Source: Paenibacillus sp. FSL R7-0345
GTDB lineage: Bacteria > Bacillota > Bacilli > Paenibacillales > Paenibacillaceae
Assembly (NCBI RefSeq): GCF_038595055.1
Contig: NZ_CP152002.1
Coordinates: forward strand, 2,524,501 to 2,588,500
Reading direction: 5' to 3'
Length of the DNA: 64,000 nt
A model generated the notes under the pieces. That model worked only from the letters and a program-made list of their open reading frames with translations. It did not search any database and was not told the origin of the DNA. The stretch's first letter is position 1. Each line of letters opens with the position of its first letter. This document shows, piece by piece, positions 1 through 7,821 of the stretch. Both the position numbers and the translations under genes were made by a program.

Positions 1-18
1 ACATAAAGGATGGGTGCT

Positions 19-645
19 ATGATATTCATACGTTACGAAAACTGGAAAAGCTATTTGCGGTATTATCCCGTAACCGTTGTTCTTCTGCTGGCCAACCTGT
101 TAATGTTTATCGTTGTGTCGCTGAACGGCGGTTCAACCAATCTGGATACGCTGGTGAAATTTGGTGCTGTCGTCGATAACGGGCCGGAAAAGGAAGAGCT
201 ATGGCGTTATTTTGCCGCTATTTTTTTACATAACGGATTTTCGCATCTGTTCTTTAACAGCTTCTCGCTGCTGGTATTTGCCCCGCCGCTGGAGCGGCTA
301 CTGGGCTGGTGGAGATATGCGCTTTTGTACATTATGGGCGGGTTCCTGGCCAATGTCCTCTCGGTTGCACTCGGGCAGACGCCTGAAGCTTATACGGCAA
401 CCGTATCTGTAGGCGCCTCAGGCGCAATATACGCTATTTATGGTGCGTTTCTATATATAGCCGTCCTGCAGAGGGGTATGATGGATGAGGGCTCACGCAA
501 GACGCTGTACGGGCTGCTGGTAATGGGGATTGTTATGTCATTTGTTACGCCATATGTTAATTGGATAGCTCATCTGGGTGGCCTTGCCGCCGGATTTTTC
601 CTGTATGGGCTGATTATCCGTTTACTAAAAAGAAGAAGGCGATAG
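19..645 (+). CDS. rhomboid-family intramembrane serine protease
   Basis: Polytopic membrane protein of about 208 residues. The rhomboid catalytic dyad is visible: Ser in a GASG motif near residue 134 and His in the helix NWIAHLGG near residue 185. The HNGFSHLFFNSFSL segment near residue 75 matches the conserved second membrane helix that carries the HxxxN residues. Rhomboids cleave membrane proteins within the bilayer; the substrate cannot be told. I chose the ATG at 19 because AAAGGA (5-10) is well spaced for it, while the in-frame ATG at 10 overlaps that site. The stop is 13 bases before the LysR gene, so the two may be co-transcribed. Confidence 0.9.
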   Translation: MIFIRYENWKSYLRYYPVTVVLLLANLLMFIVVSLNGGSTNLDTLVKFGAVVDNGPEKEELWRYFAAIFLHNGFSHLFFNSFSLLVFAPPLERLLGWWRYALLYIMGGFLANVLSVALGQTPEAYTATVSVGASGAIYAIYGAFLYIAVLQRGMMDEGSRKTLYGLLVMGIVMSFVTPYVNWIAHLGGLAAGFFLYGLIIRLLKRRRR

Positions 646-658
646 GAGAGGTTAGGGA

Positions 659-1570
659 GTGGAACTTAGACAGCTGCAGTATTTTCTGAAGGTTGCCCAA
701 AAAGAGCATGTAACCAAGGCGGCGGAAGAGCTGCATGTAGCCCAGTCTGCTGTAAGCCGCCAGATTCATCAGCTGGAGCAGGAGCTTGGGGTTGATTTGT
801 TTATGCAAAAAGGCCGTAATCTGCAGCTTACCCCGGTAGGTCAGCTGTTTTGCAAGCGTGTAGAGACGCTGTTGAAGGATCTGGAACGTTCTGTGGCGGA
901 GGTGCATGAATTTCTTGATCCGGAGCTGGGTGAGATCCGGATCGGCTTTCCGCATAGTCTGGGTACACATCTGATTCCCTCCATTGTTGCAGAGTTCCGC
1001 CGGCTTTATCCAAATGTCAGATTCCGCTTTAAGCAGGGGACTTACGCGTCGCTTATCAAGGATGTATTGTCGGGTGAGGTGGATCTGGCATTCATTTCCC
1101 CTTTCCCGGAAAATGACGGACATGTTGCCGGGGATATTGTGATGACCGAGGAGCTGTTCGCCATTCTGCCGCAGCACCATCCGCTGGCCGGGGAAGAAGT
1201 AATCCGGCTTGAGCAGCTGCGCGATGAGAAATTTGTTTTGTTCAGTCAGGGATACTCTCTAAGACCGATTGTCTGGCAGGCCTGTATCCAGGCCGGGTTT
1301 AAGCCAAAGATCGCCTTTGAAGGCGGGGAGACGGATACGATCCGCGGCCTGGTTGCCGCCGGCATGGGGGTCAGCCTGCTTCCGGAGACGGCCCTGTACC
1401 AGACGAATCCGATGCAGCCGGCTCAGGTCAGGGTGGTGGAGCCGGCGGTCACCCGGACGGTGGGCATTATTCACCGCAGTGACGGCAAGCTGCCGCTGGT
1501 AGCCAGATCCTTCCGTACCTTTCTGCTGACTTATTTCAAGGACAAAAACAACAAAAACCCGGAAGCCTAA
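659..1570 (+). CDS. LysR-family transcriptional regulator
   Basis: 303 residues, the usual LysR length. The N-terminal winged helix-turn-helix is canonical (MELRQLQYFLKVAQ, then an AAEELHVAQSAVSRQIHQLE recognition helix at residues 22-41), followed by a periplasmic-binding-like effector domain from about residue 90. It starts at GTG 659 behind AGGAG at 644-648. LysR proteins usually regulate a divergent neighbour, but here the preceding gene is a co-directional rhomboid, so the target is not evident. It closes with a hairpin that overlaps its stop codon. Confidence 0.93.
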   Translation: MELRQLQYFLKVAQKEHVTKAAEELHVAQSAVSRQIHQLEQELGVDLFMQKGRNLQLTPVGQLFCKRVETLLKDLERSVAEVHEFLDPELGEIRIGFPHSLGTHLIPSIVAEFRRLYPNVRFRFKQGTYASLIKDVLSGEVDLAFISPFPENDGHVAGDIVMTEELFAILPQHHPLAGEEVIRLEQLRDEKFVLFSQGYSLRPIVWQACIQAGFKPKIAFEGGETDTIRGLVAAGMGVSLLPETALYQTNPMQPAQVRVVEPAVTRTVGIIHRSDGKLPLVARSFRTFLLTYFKDKNNKNPEA

Positions 1571-1587
1571 AAGCCTTCCGGGTTTTT
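1558..1587. terminator. bidirectional intrinsic terminator between lysR-type gene and metallopeptidase
   Basis: An 8-bp GC-rich stem (CCCGGAAG at 1558-1565 with CTTCCGGG at 1575-1582) is flanked by A5 on the left and T5 on the right. It includes the LysR stop codon and would serve both convergent genes. Confidence 0.85.
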
Positions 1588-1610
1588 GTTTCTGAAGCGC
1601 ACTGCAAATA

Positions 1611-2276
1611 TTAGTCGCGGTTTCCGAGGAACATGGTGATCAGGCGAAGCAGCTCGAGCAGTGAGACCAGAGCGGCAGCTACATAAGTCAAGGCAGCCGC
1701 GTTCAGTACTTTGGCTACACCGCGTTCTTCTTCATTGCGGATGAAGCCCTGCTCAACCATAACCTGACGGGCCCGGTTACTGGCGTTGAACTCAACCGGC
1801 AAGGTTACAAGCTGGAACGCTACAGCAGCGGAGAAAAAGATAATTCCGAGGCCGATAAGGTTGGTTGCGCTGAAAATAAAGCCTGCCAGCAGCATGAACG
1901 GTGCGACGCCTGAAGCAAAGTTAACGACCGGGAACATCCGGTGGCGGAGCGTCAGCATCGGATAGTGTACCTTATGCTGAATGGCGTGGCCAACCTCGTG
2001 GCAGGCAACAGAGACGGCAGAAATAGAGTTTTCATAATATACCGGCTCAGACAGACGGACTACCCGGTTAATTGGATCGTAGTGGTCGGACAATGCTCCG
2101 CGTACAGGTTCAATAGGAACGTCGTACAGTCCGTTGGCATCAAGCATGCGCCGTGCCGCTTCATAACCGGTCAATCCGTTCGCATTCGGTACTTTTGCCC
2201 ATTTATTAAAAGTACCCTTAACCCTGAACTGGGCCCACAAAGAAAACAGAAAGGCAACAATGACTAATAAAAACAT
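1611..2276 (-). CDS. YugP-like neutral zinc metallopeptidase
   Basis: 221-residue membrane protein resembling Bacillus YugP. The zinc-binding HEVGH motif is at residues 93-97, after the conserved DHYDPINRVVRLS stretch. Hydrophobic helices lie at the N-terminus (residues 1-15) and at about 120-160 and 195-215, which places the catalytic part at the membrane. The start is supported by a GGAGG site about 8 bases upstream on the minus strand. It is convergent with the LysR gene and lies downstream of a MerR-type regulator in the same orientation. Substrate unknown. Confidence 0.9.
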   Translation of the reverse strand: MFLLVIVAFLFSLWAQFRVKGTFNKWAKVPNANGLTGYEAARRMLDANGLYDVPIEPVRGALSDHYDPINRVVRLSEPVYYENSISAVSVACHEVGHAIQHKVHYPMLTLRHRMFPVVNFASGVAPFMLLAGFIFSATNLIGLGIIFFSAAVAFQLVTLPVEFNASNRARQVMVEQGFIRNEEERGVAKVLNAAALTYVAAALVSLLELLRLITMFLGNRD

Positions 2277-2309
2277 ATTTCATTCCTCCATCATGATGTG
2301 TGTAAGAAA

Positions 2310-2741
2310 TTACATTGGCGGATTCTGCATGAGCAGAAGCTTGATCGCCTCCATACAGGCAACACCTTGCGGAATAAGGGCAGCCAGCGCACGTCTGGCT
2401 TGTACCGGCTTCAGGCCGTTAATCATAGGCTCCAGCGCTTTGACTTCGCGTTCCAGACGCTGCATTTGAAGCTCAAGCTCTACGAGTTTGTCCGAAACAT
2501 CAGCTTCGGGAGCGGCTGTATTCCATTTGTCCATCATGGATTTGATTTCATCCAATGTATATTTCTCATGCTTTAGCTGATTAATACGTTCCAAGGCGGC
2601 TAAGGTTTCATGGCTGTACAGCCTGTAATTCTTCATGCTTCTTGATTCCGGCTTGATCAGGCCAAGCTTCGTATAATAGTCGATGGTCCGTTCGCTTAAG
2701 CTGGCGGCTTTGGCAAGCTCGCCAATCCGGTAAAGGATCAT
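2310..2741 (-). CDS. MerR-family transcriptional regulator
   Basis: 143 residues. The MerR winged helix is at the N-terminus (YRIGELAKAASLSERTIDYYTKLGLI, residues 4-29, then NYRLYS wing), followed by a long dimerisation coiled coil at about residues 75-110. There is no cluster of metal-binding cysteines, so a metal-sensing role is unlikely. It lies 33 bases upstream of the YugP-like gene on the same strand, so the two may share a transcript. The signal it senses is unknown. Confidence 0.9.
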   Translation of the reverse strand: MILYRIGELAKAASLSERTIDYYTKLGLIKPESRSMKNYRLYSHETLAALERINQLKHEKYTLDEIKSMMDKWNTAAPEADVSDKLVELELQMQRLEREVKALEPMINGLKPVQARRALAALIPQGVACMEAIKLLLMQNPPM

Positions 2742-3248
2742 ATCCCCATGTTAGTTCACCCCGCTGCATAATCTTCACGCTGAAAGAAGCGGAAGTTACT
2801 TATTTAAATTATTCCTATATTAAAATGATACCAAATGTCCAACCGTACAGTCAAACGTCATACTTACTTTAAGTATATGCAGCGTTAAAGGGAAAGATAC
2901 TGTAACGAAACTGAAATACATGACATCATAATGTTATATATTGCATGAAAAATCATTTTGACGGACCGTTATTCTGCTGTAAACCTTGAGACAGACCAGG
3001 AATACAAGTGTTTCACAGTAATAGTAGCTTTGAAACAGGAATTTTACTTTAAAAGAAAAGGCATGTTTAAGCTAATGTGTTAATAAAAATGCAATATAAA
3101 ATGACAGCCATGTGTATGCGGTTACAGAAAAATGGACCTTAAAATACTGATATTACGCCATTTTGTATGTCTAATAGTGTTTATGCCGATCAATTATTTG
3201 GAAAATATGCCATTCAAAAATAAAAGTAAAAACAATTAAAAAATTGTC

Positions 3249-3278
3249 TTGTCAATTTACCTGACTTCTGATTATAAT
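3249..3278 (+). promoter_or_regulatory. probable sigma-A promoter of amtB
   Basis: TTGTCA at 3249-3254 and a perfect TATAAT at 3273-3278 with an 18-bp spacer. The predicted start of transcription is near 3285, which leaves a short leader carrying the GlnR box. Confidence 0.65.
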
Positions 3279-3299
3279 GACATTAAGAGTTTCACGACT

Positions 3300-3316
3300 T
3301 GTTAGAAAATATAACA
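3300..3316 (+). promoter_or_regulatory. GlnR/TnrA binding box
   Basis: The 17-mer TGTTAGAAAATATAACA matches the GlnR/TnrA consensus TGTTANAWWWTMTAACA at every defined position. It sits about 15-31 bases after the predicted transcription start and 18 bases before the amtB ATG. That position favours repression (a roadblock) rather than activation. Known from the family: GlnR represses and TnrA activates nitrogen genes in Bacilli. Inference: amtB is shut off under nitrogen excess. Confidence 0.88.
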
Positions 3317-3334
3317 TTGGGGAGTGGGGTTTAG

Positions 3335-4729
3335 ATGAAGAAAAAGTTATTGATGATGTTTCTGGCTATGATTACTTTGATGATCTATCCGGTCAGCGCC
3401 TTTGCTGCTGAGGGTCCGGCAGCACCAGATCTGCAGATCGGATTGGACACAGCGTTTACCTTCCTGGCCTTTATCTTAGTATTCTTTATGCAAGCGGGAT
3501 TTGCACTCCTTGAAGCCGGTTCGGTCCGGATGAAAAATGCCGGTCACGTAGCCGGTAAGACAGTACTGACACTGGCGATTGCCAGCTTATGCTTCTGGGC
3601 TGTAGGCTTCGGTCTTGGCTTCGGTAACGGTAACGGCTTTATCGGAACCACTGGTTGGTTCTACGGCGGAGATGCACAGGCATCCTCATTTGAATCATTG
3701 GCCTTCTCCGATGTAACCCTGAACATTAAATTCCTGTTCCAGATGGCTTTTGCAGCAGTATCCTTGGCAATTGTGTCCGGTGGTATGGCTGAACGTGCTA
3801 AACTGAGTGTGTACATTATCTTCGGAATTCTGTTCTCCGTTATTATCTATCCTGTCGTTGCACACTGGGTATGGGGCGGCGGCTGGTTGGCTAACCTCGA
3901 AATGCAGGATTATGCAGGTTCCACAGTTGTCCATCTCACTGGTGCAACAGCGGCTGTAGTGGCGACAATATTGCTTAAGCCACGTCTTGGCAAATTTAAT
4001 AAAGAAGGCAAACCGGTTATTATCCCGGGCCACAACCAGGTGTTCACTGTACTCGGTGTAATCATTCTCTGGTTCGGCTGGTTCGGCTTCAACCCTGGTA
4101 GTGCATTGTCCCCTATGGGCGGCTTCTTCGGTCACGTAGCACTGACAACCAACATTGCAGCTGCTGCCGGCGGTCTGGCTGCACTGATTGCTTCCTGGCT
4201 GTACTTCGGCAAATCCGATATTCCGGCTATGCTGAACGGCGTATTGGCTGCACTGGTAGCGATCACCGGTGCCTGCGCATTCGTAGAACCTTGGGCGGCT
4301 ATCGTTATCGGTCTGGTTGCCGGAGCATTCACTTTCATGACTTCGCAATGGCTGGAGCGTGCAGGTCTTGATGATCCAATCTATGCTTTCTCCGTACACG
4401 GTATTGCAGGTATGTGGGGTGCGTTGTCCACAGGTCTCTTCGCAACACCTGAACTGATCGAAAAAGGCGGACTCGTTGGTGAAGCAGGCCTGTTCTACGG
4501 CGGGGGCTTCCACCAGCTGGGCGTTCAGGCGCTTGGTGTAGTTGGAACCTTCGTATTCGTAGCTGTCCTGTCCTTCGTAATCCTGTATGTAATGAAGCTG
4601 GTTATGGGAATCCGCGTTACAGAAGAAGAAGAATTGATGGGTCTGGATATCAGTGAGCACGGTACTTACGGTTATCCTGAACAGATGAAGCTGATTACAG
4701 ATTCCGAATCCAAAACCCACAAATTATAA
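3335..4729 (+). CDS. amtB: ammonium transporter (Amt family)
   Basis: 464 residues. A cleavable-looking signal segment (residues 1-25, ending SAFAAEG) precedes about 11 membrane helices. The twin pore histidines sit in VHLTGATAAV and FSVHGIAGMWGA, both typical of Amt channels, and the C-terminal cytoplasmic tail is short. It moves ammonium or ammonia across the cytoplasmic membrane. The start is behind GGGGAGTGGGG at 3319-3329. In most bacteria a glnK PII gene follows; none is present here. Instead a GlnD-like nucleotidyltransferase begins 26 bases downstream. Confidence 0.97.
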   Translation: MKKKLLMMFLAMITLMIYPVSAFAAEGPAAPDLQIGLDTAFTFLAFILVFFMQAGFALLEAGSVRMKNAGHVAGKTVLTLAIASLCFWAVGFGLGFGNGNGFIGTTGWFYGGDAQASSFESLAFSDVTLNIKFLFQMAFAAVSLAIVSGGMAERAKLSVYIIFGILFSVIIYPVVAHWVWGGGWLANLEMQDYAGSTVVHLTGATAAVVATILLKPRLGKFNKEGKPVIIPGHNQVFTVLGVIILWFGWFGFNPGSALSPMGGFFGHVALTTNIAAAAGGLAALIASWLYFGKSDIPAMLNGVLAALVAITGACAFVEPWAAIVIGLVAGAFTFMTSQWLERAGLDDPIYAFSVHGIAGMWGALSTGLFATPELIEKGGLVGEAGLFYGGGFHQLGVQALGVVGTFVFVAVLSFVILYVMKLVMGIRVTEEEELMGLDISEHGTYGYPEQMKLITDSESKTHKL

Positions 4730-4755
4730 TTTTCTACTGACGGGAGGCGGACCGC

Positions 4756-5838
4756 GTGGCTGGGATGGAAACGACAGAGTGGAGCGAAGATAAGAGAATG
4801 CAATCCATCGCAACGGCCGGTTCGCCGCAGGAGCTGAAAGGCAGGCGTACAGCCTGCCAGGAGGCACTCCTGGAGCAGTTAAACGTGATACCGATTGAGG
4901 AATGGGTGTCCCGCGTCAATGCAATGCATGATCTGATTGCTGCGGCTGCGGTGAAGCTTTGTGAGGCGCAGATGAAGGAGGCGGGCTACGGCCCGCCTCC
5001 CTGCGCTTATTCCTTTATTGTATTCGGCAGTGCCGGCAGACAGGAATCCACTCTCTGGAGTGATCAGGATAACGGTCTGATCGTGGAGGGGGAGCCGGAT
5101 GACGTCAAGCTGACCTACTTTACTGCTTTTGGCGAGTTGTTATCGGATATGCTTGAGGCCGTGGGTTATGAGAAATGCGAAGGCAGAGTGATGTGCTCTG
5201 AACCGCTCTGGCGCAAGACGCTGACGGAGTGGAAGGAGCAGTTAGGCAGCTGGATGAGCCAGCTGGAATGGGAGCCTATCCGCTATCTGATTATTGCATC
5301 AGATATGAGGCATGTGGCCGGAAGCGCAGAGCTGTCGGCTGAATGGAGGGAAGCCTTTCATGCCGGCTTTGTAGACAATGATAAATTGACTACGGCTGTT
5401 TTGCGCAACACTGTCCGCCACAAAGCAACACTCAATCTGCTTGGACAGGTATTAACAGAACGATTTGGCGATTATGCCGGCGGCTTTGATATTAAATACG
5501 GAATGTACATCCCGCTTGTAAATATAGTCAGGCATTTAGCCCTGCTGAATGCGGTTAAGGACAGTTCCACCCTGAAACGGATATCAAGACTCAGTGAACG
5601 GGAGGAATATGAACAGCTGCAGGAGATCCGCGGGGCTTTTTTGACAGCTTTGCGGATGCGTGTGAATACACCGTACATGGTACAGGACGGGCTTCTGTCG
5701 AGCAGTGATTATATTTCCGAAAGTGATCTAAAGAACAAACAGCTTATGTCTGAGCTGCGTGAAAGTCTGCTGCTGGTCAGAAAACTGCACAGGGCTTTAC
5801 AGCGCCAGCTCCGCTCAGCGGAAAGGAGGCAGTCATGA
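4756..5838 (+). CDS. DUF294-type, GlnD-like nucleotidyltransferase
   Basis: 360 residues. The polymerase-beta-type nucleotidyltransferase signature is at residues 91-105 (GSAGRQESTLWSDQD), with the G-S pair and the two acidic metal ligands D103 and D105 intact. A helical substrate-binding domain of the DUF294_C kind follows. The family resembles the uridylyltransferase half of GlnD, which modifies PII. GTG 4756 has GGGAGG eight bases upstream. It lies between amtB and an exonuclease gene that overlaps its stop by 4 bases, so the three form an operon. Role inferred: nitrogen-linked nucleotidylation of an unknown target. No CBS or cyclic-nucleotide domain is seen, unlike many DUF294 proteins. 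Confidence 0.8.
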   Translation: MAGMETTEWSEDKRMQSIATAGSPQELKGRRTACQEALLEQLNVIPIEEWVSRVNAMHDLIAAAAVKLCEAQMKEAGYGPPPCAYSFIVFGSAGRQESTLWSDQDNGLIVEGEPDDVKLTYFTAFGELLSDMLEAVGYEKCEGRVMCSEPLWRKTLTEWKEQLGSWMSQLEWEPIRYLIIASDMRHVAGSAELSAEWREAFHAGFVDNDKLTTAVLRNTVRHKATLNLLGQVLTERFGDYAGGFDIKYGMYIPLVNIVRHLALLNAVKDSSTLKRISRLSEREEYEQLQEIRGAFLTALRMRVNTPYMVQDGLLSSSDYISESDLKNKQLMSELRESLLLVRKLHRALQRQLRSAERRQS

Positions 5839-6584
5839 AAGAGCCCAATAAAGGCGGCGGATTCTGGAGCAATCTGCGGCAGGGCGGTATGCCCTCCGCT
5901 ATCGCATCCATCAGAGGCGGCGAATCCGCCCAGCAGACTGCGCAGCAGATGGCCTTTATCAGGTCGCTGATGCGTGAGAAGCGGCGGCCTGAAGTACTGC
6001 ATACTCCGCTTTCGGAGCTGGAGACGGTTATATTCGATCTGGAAACGACCGGTTTTTCCCATCAGCATGGTGATGAAATTATGTCATTCGGGGCTATCCG
6101 GGTGGTCGGTGAAGAAATAAAAGAAGAGGAATGCTTCTATACACTGGTGAACTGCCAGACAGCTATACCGGAGGACATTACCAGATTAACAGGAATTACC
6201 GGGGAGATGACAGCTGCTGCTCCATCGCTGATTGACGGCCTTCATAACTTCATGTCTTTTGTCGGCCAGCGGGTGCTGGTGGCGCATGGCAGTGCGCATG
6301 ATAAATCCTTTTTGAATGCAGCCTTGTGGAAAACCTCCAAGGTACAGCTGACCCACCGTGTCCTGGACACGATGATGCTGGCCCGCTGGCTGGAGCCGCA
6401 GCGCAGCAATTATACGCTGGATGAACTGCTCGCTGTTCATGAAATTCCAATCCAGGGGCGGCATCACGCGCTGGAGGATGCCAGAATGACGGCCCGGCTA
6501 TGGGTCGCTTATCTCCGGGAGATTGCTAATAAACGTCAGGTTGACACGCTGGGCGACCTCTATGCTTATTTGAGCAGAGCCTGA
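5835..6584 (+). CDS. DEDDh-type 3'-5' exonuclease (DnaQ-like)
   Basis: 249 residues. Exo I is at residues 66-73 (IFDLETTG, with D68 and E70), Exo II is around LVAHGSAHDKSFLNAAL, and Exo III is HHALEDARMTARL with the DEDDh histidine. All four metal ligands are therefore present. The first 60 residues are an extension outside the fold. The ATG overlaps the previous stop by 4 bases (ATGA), which indicates translational coupling to the DUF294 gene. Such DnaQ-like partners of DUF294 proteins may act on nucleic acid or on a nucleotide modification; this cannot be decided from sequence. Its 3' end overlaps the convergent JAMM gene by 19 bases. Confidence 0.85.
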   Translation: MKEPNKGGGFWSNLRQGGMPSAIASIRGGESAQQTAQQMAFIRSLMREKRRPEVLHTPLSELETVIFDLETTGFSHQHGDEIMSFGAIRVVGEEIKEEECFYTLVNCQTAIPEDITRLTGITGEMTAAAPSLIDGLHNFMSFVGQRVLVAHGSAHDKSFLNAALWKTSKVQLTHRVLDTMMLARWLEPQRSNYTLDELLAVHEIPIQGRHHALEDARMTARLWVAYLREIANKRQVDTLGDLYAYLSRA

Positions 6585-7039
6585 AGCTCTGTATGCAGCA
6601 ATTGCGCAGCAGGTTTGCCGTCTGGGCCAATCCCACGGCTGATTATAAACCCGTTAAGAAGCGGAAGGGCATTGCCTGTTCCCGGGGAGCCGATCAGATA
6701 GACCTTAAATTCCGGACCCAGAGCCTGAAGCCCCTGCATATCGGCCTGGGAGGGCCACGGCAGTGAAGCGGGATGGGAATGGAACAGGCCGATCGGGGCA
6801 GGGTCGCTGTACATTGCTTTGACCCACTCCCCCGGGTCGGGGACAAAGGTATGCAGCGGGTCAGGCGCAACGTTGCTCAAGGGCACATAGCTGCTGATGA
6901 GTATGCCTCCCGCTGCGGCAGTACCCAGCAGTAATCCGCAAGCTTCATGCGGAAGACAGGTCAGTAAATGCTTCCCCAGCATGAGCTGTACGGAGGAATC
7001 CAGCCGGATTGGCGGGGTTGTTCCCTGGAATGCTGTCAT
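6566..7039 (-). CDS. JAMM/MPN-domain metallopeptidase (M67-like)
   Basis: 157 residues with a complete JAMM motif: E32, then H87-x-H89, S97 and D100 in FHSHPASLPWPSQAD. Bacterial JAMM proteins of this size are isopeptidase-like and often trim ubiquitin-like sulphur carriers, but no ThiS/MoaD partner is in the window. A purine-rich GAGAGAGGGG site precedes the ATG. It is convergent with the exonuclease gene and overlaps it by 19 bases. The terminator that the upstream operon could use lies beyond this gene, so the operon transcript may run antisense through it. Confidence 0.85.
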   Translation of the reverse strand: MTAFQGTTPPIRLDSSVQLMLGKHLLTCLPHEACGLLLGTAAAGGILISSYVPLSNVAPDPLHTFVPDPGEWVKAMYSDPAPIGLFHSHPASLPWPSQADMQGLQALGPEFKVYLIGSPGTGNALPLLNGFIISRGIGPDGKPAAQLLHTELQALLK

Positions 7040-7061
7040 GTATTAACCCCTCTCTCTTCAT

Positions 7062-7094
7062 AGGATTCCGTCTTTGGACGGAGTCCTCTTTTTT
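7062..7094 (+). terminator. intrinsic terminator, forward orientation
   Basis: Stem AGGATTCCGTC (7062-7072) with GACGGAGTCCT (7077-7087), followed by CTTTTTT. It has a T-run only on the plus strand. It is the first terminator found after the amtB-DUF294-exonuclease operon. Confidence 0.75.
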
Positions 7095-7107
7095 GTGCAC
7101 GGGTAGT

Positions 7108-7135
7108 TTGAAATGGGCTGCATTGGGGGTACAAT
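7108..7135 (+). promoter_or_regulatory. possible promoter of tlpA-like gene
   Basis: TTGAAA at 7108-7113 and TACAAT at 7130-7135 with a 16-bp spacer, 40 bases before the start codon. Match by eye only. Confidence 0.45.
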
Positions 7136-7174
7136 AGGAGCAACCCATCCCATATGTAAAGGAACAGACTACTT

Positions 7175-7732
7175 ATGAGAGCTGTTAAAAGACGGAATGT
7201 TGCGGTCCTGGCATTAATTGTGCTGGTAACAGCCTTTGCTCTGGGACGCTGGCTGAACAATAAACCTGAGGCTGTTCCGGTAGCCCAGCAGGTCATGGCG
7301 GGCGGGACCGGCGCTGGCCAGGCAGCCCCTGCTTTTTCACTGAAGGATAACGCCGGCCGTGAGTATACGGTAGGCGGTCCGAGGGATAAGGCACTGATTG
7401 TGAACTTCTGGGCCTCCTGGTGCGGCCCCTGCCAGCAGGAGGCGCCTGACCTTAATGCGATGGCGCTGAAATACAAGGATGTGCTGGATATCTACGGAGT
7501 TAACGTGACCAGCCAGGATTATAAGCCGAATGCCGAACGGTTCATCAGGAAGTATATGCTGGCTTTTCCGGTTTTGTTCGATCTTAAAGGCGAAGTGTTC
7601 GACCAGTACAAGGGTCAGGTCTTTCCGACCAATGTGCTGATTGATAAGAATGGGGTAATCACTGAAGTTGTACTCGGTGTCCTGACCCCGGAGGAACTGG
7701 AGAAAAAAATTATAGCCCTGACCGGCAGCTGA
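7175..7732 (+). CDS. TlpA/ResA-like membrane-anchored thioredoxin
   Basis: 185 residues. An N-terminal anchor (residues 8-24) is followed by a thioredoxin-fold domain with the active site WCGPC (C83, C86) and the AhpC/TSA-type lead-in APAFSLKDNAGREYTV. Known for the family: extracytoplasmic thiol-disulphide exchange, for example in cytochrome c maturation. The active site is CGPC rather than the CEPC of Bacillus ResA, and no ccd or ccs genes are nearby, so the partner is unknown. AAAGGA at 7158-7163 supports the start. Confidence 0.9.
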   Translation: MRAVKRRNVAVLALIVLVTAFALGRWLNNKPEAVPVAQQVMAGGTGAGQAAPAFSLKDNAGREYTVGGPRDKALIVNFWASWCGPCQQEAPDLNAMALKYKDVLDIYGVNVTSQDYKPNAERFIRKYMLAFPVLFDLKGEVFDQYKGQVFPTNVLIDKNGVITEVVLGVLTPEELEKKIIALTGS

Positions 7733-7751
7733 GCAATCAGCAGCCGACAAT

Positions 7752-7802
7752 GAAGCCCCTCTGCCATGCGGGAATTAAACTCCCGCTGCAGAGGGGCTTC
7801 GT
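7752..7802. terminator. bidirectional terminator between tlpA-like gene and cimA
   Basis: A long perfect stem, GAAGCCCCTCTGC (7752-7764) with GCAGAGGGGCTTC (7788-7800), encloses an inner GCGGGA/TCCCGC stem. It sits between two convergent genes. The T-run is weak on both strands. Confidence 0.75.
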
Positions 7803-7821
7803 ATAATGCGGACAGTCTGCT

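Larger units (their letters stand above)
2742..3334. other. AT-rich intergenic region upstream of amtB
   Basis: About 590 bases without a credible gene. The sequence is markedly AT-rich and holds the divergent promoters of the MerR gene and amtB. Only the amtB promoter and one GlnR/TnrA box near its right end could be assigned. A half-match TGTTAATAAAAATGC at 3079-3093 was too weak to call a second site. Confidence 0.5.

Noticed and set aside
3079..3095. Second GlnR box upstream of amtB
   Set aside because: Only one half (TGTTA) fits; the other half reads TGCAA in place of TAACA.
3695..4720. 341-codon open frame on the minus strand
   Set aside because: It is the antisense of amtB; its Cys/His/Gln-rich product reflects the codon bias of the real gene and it has no ribosome site.
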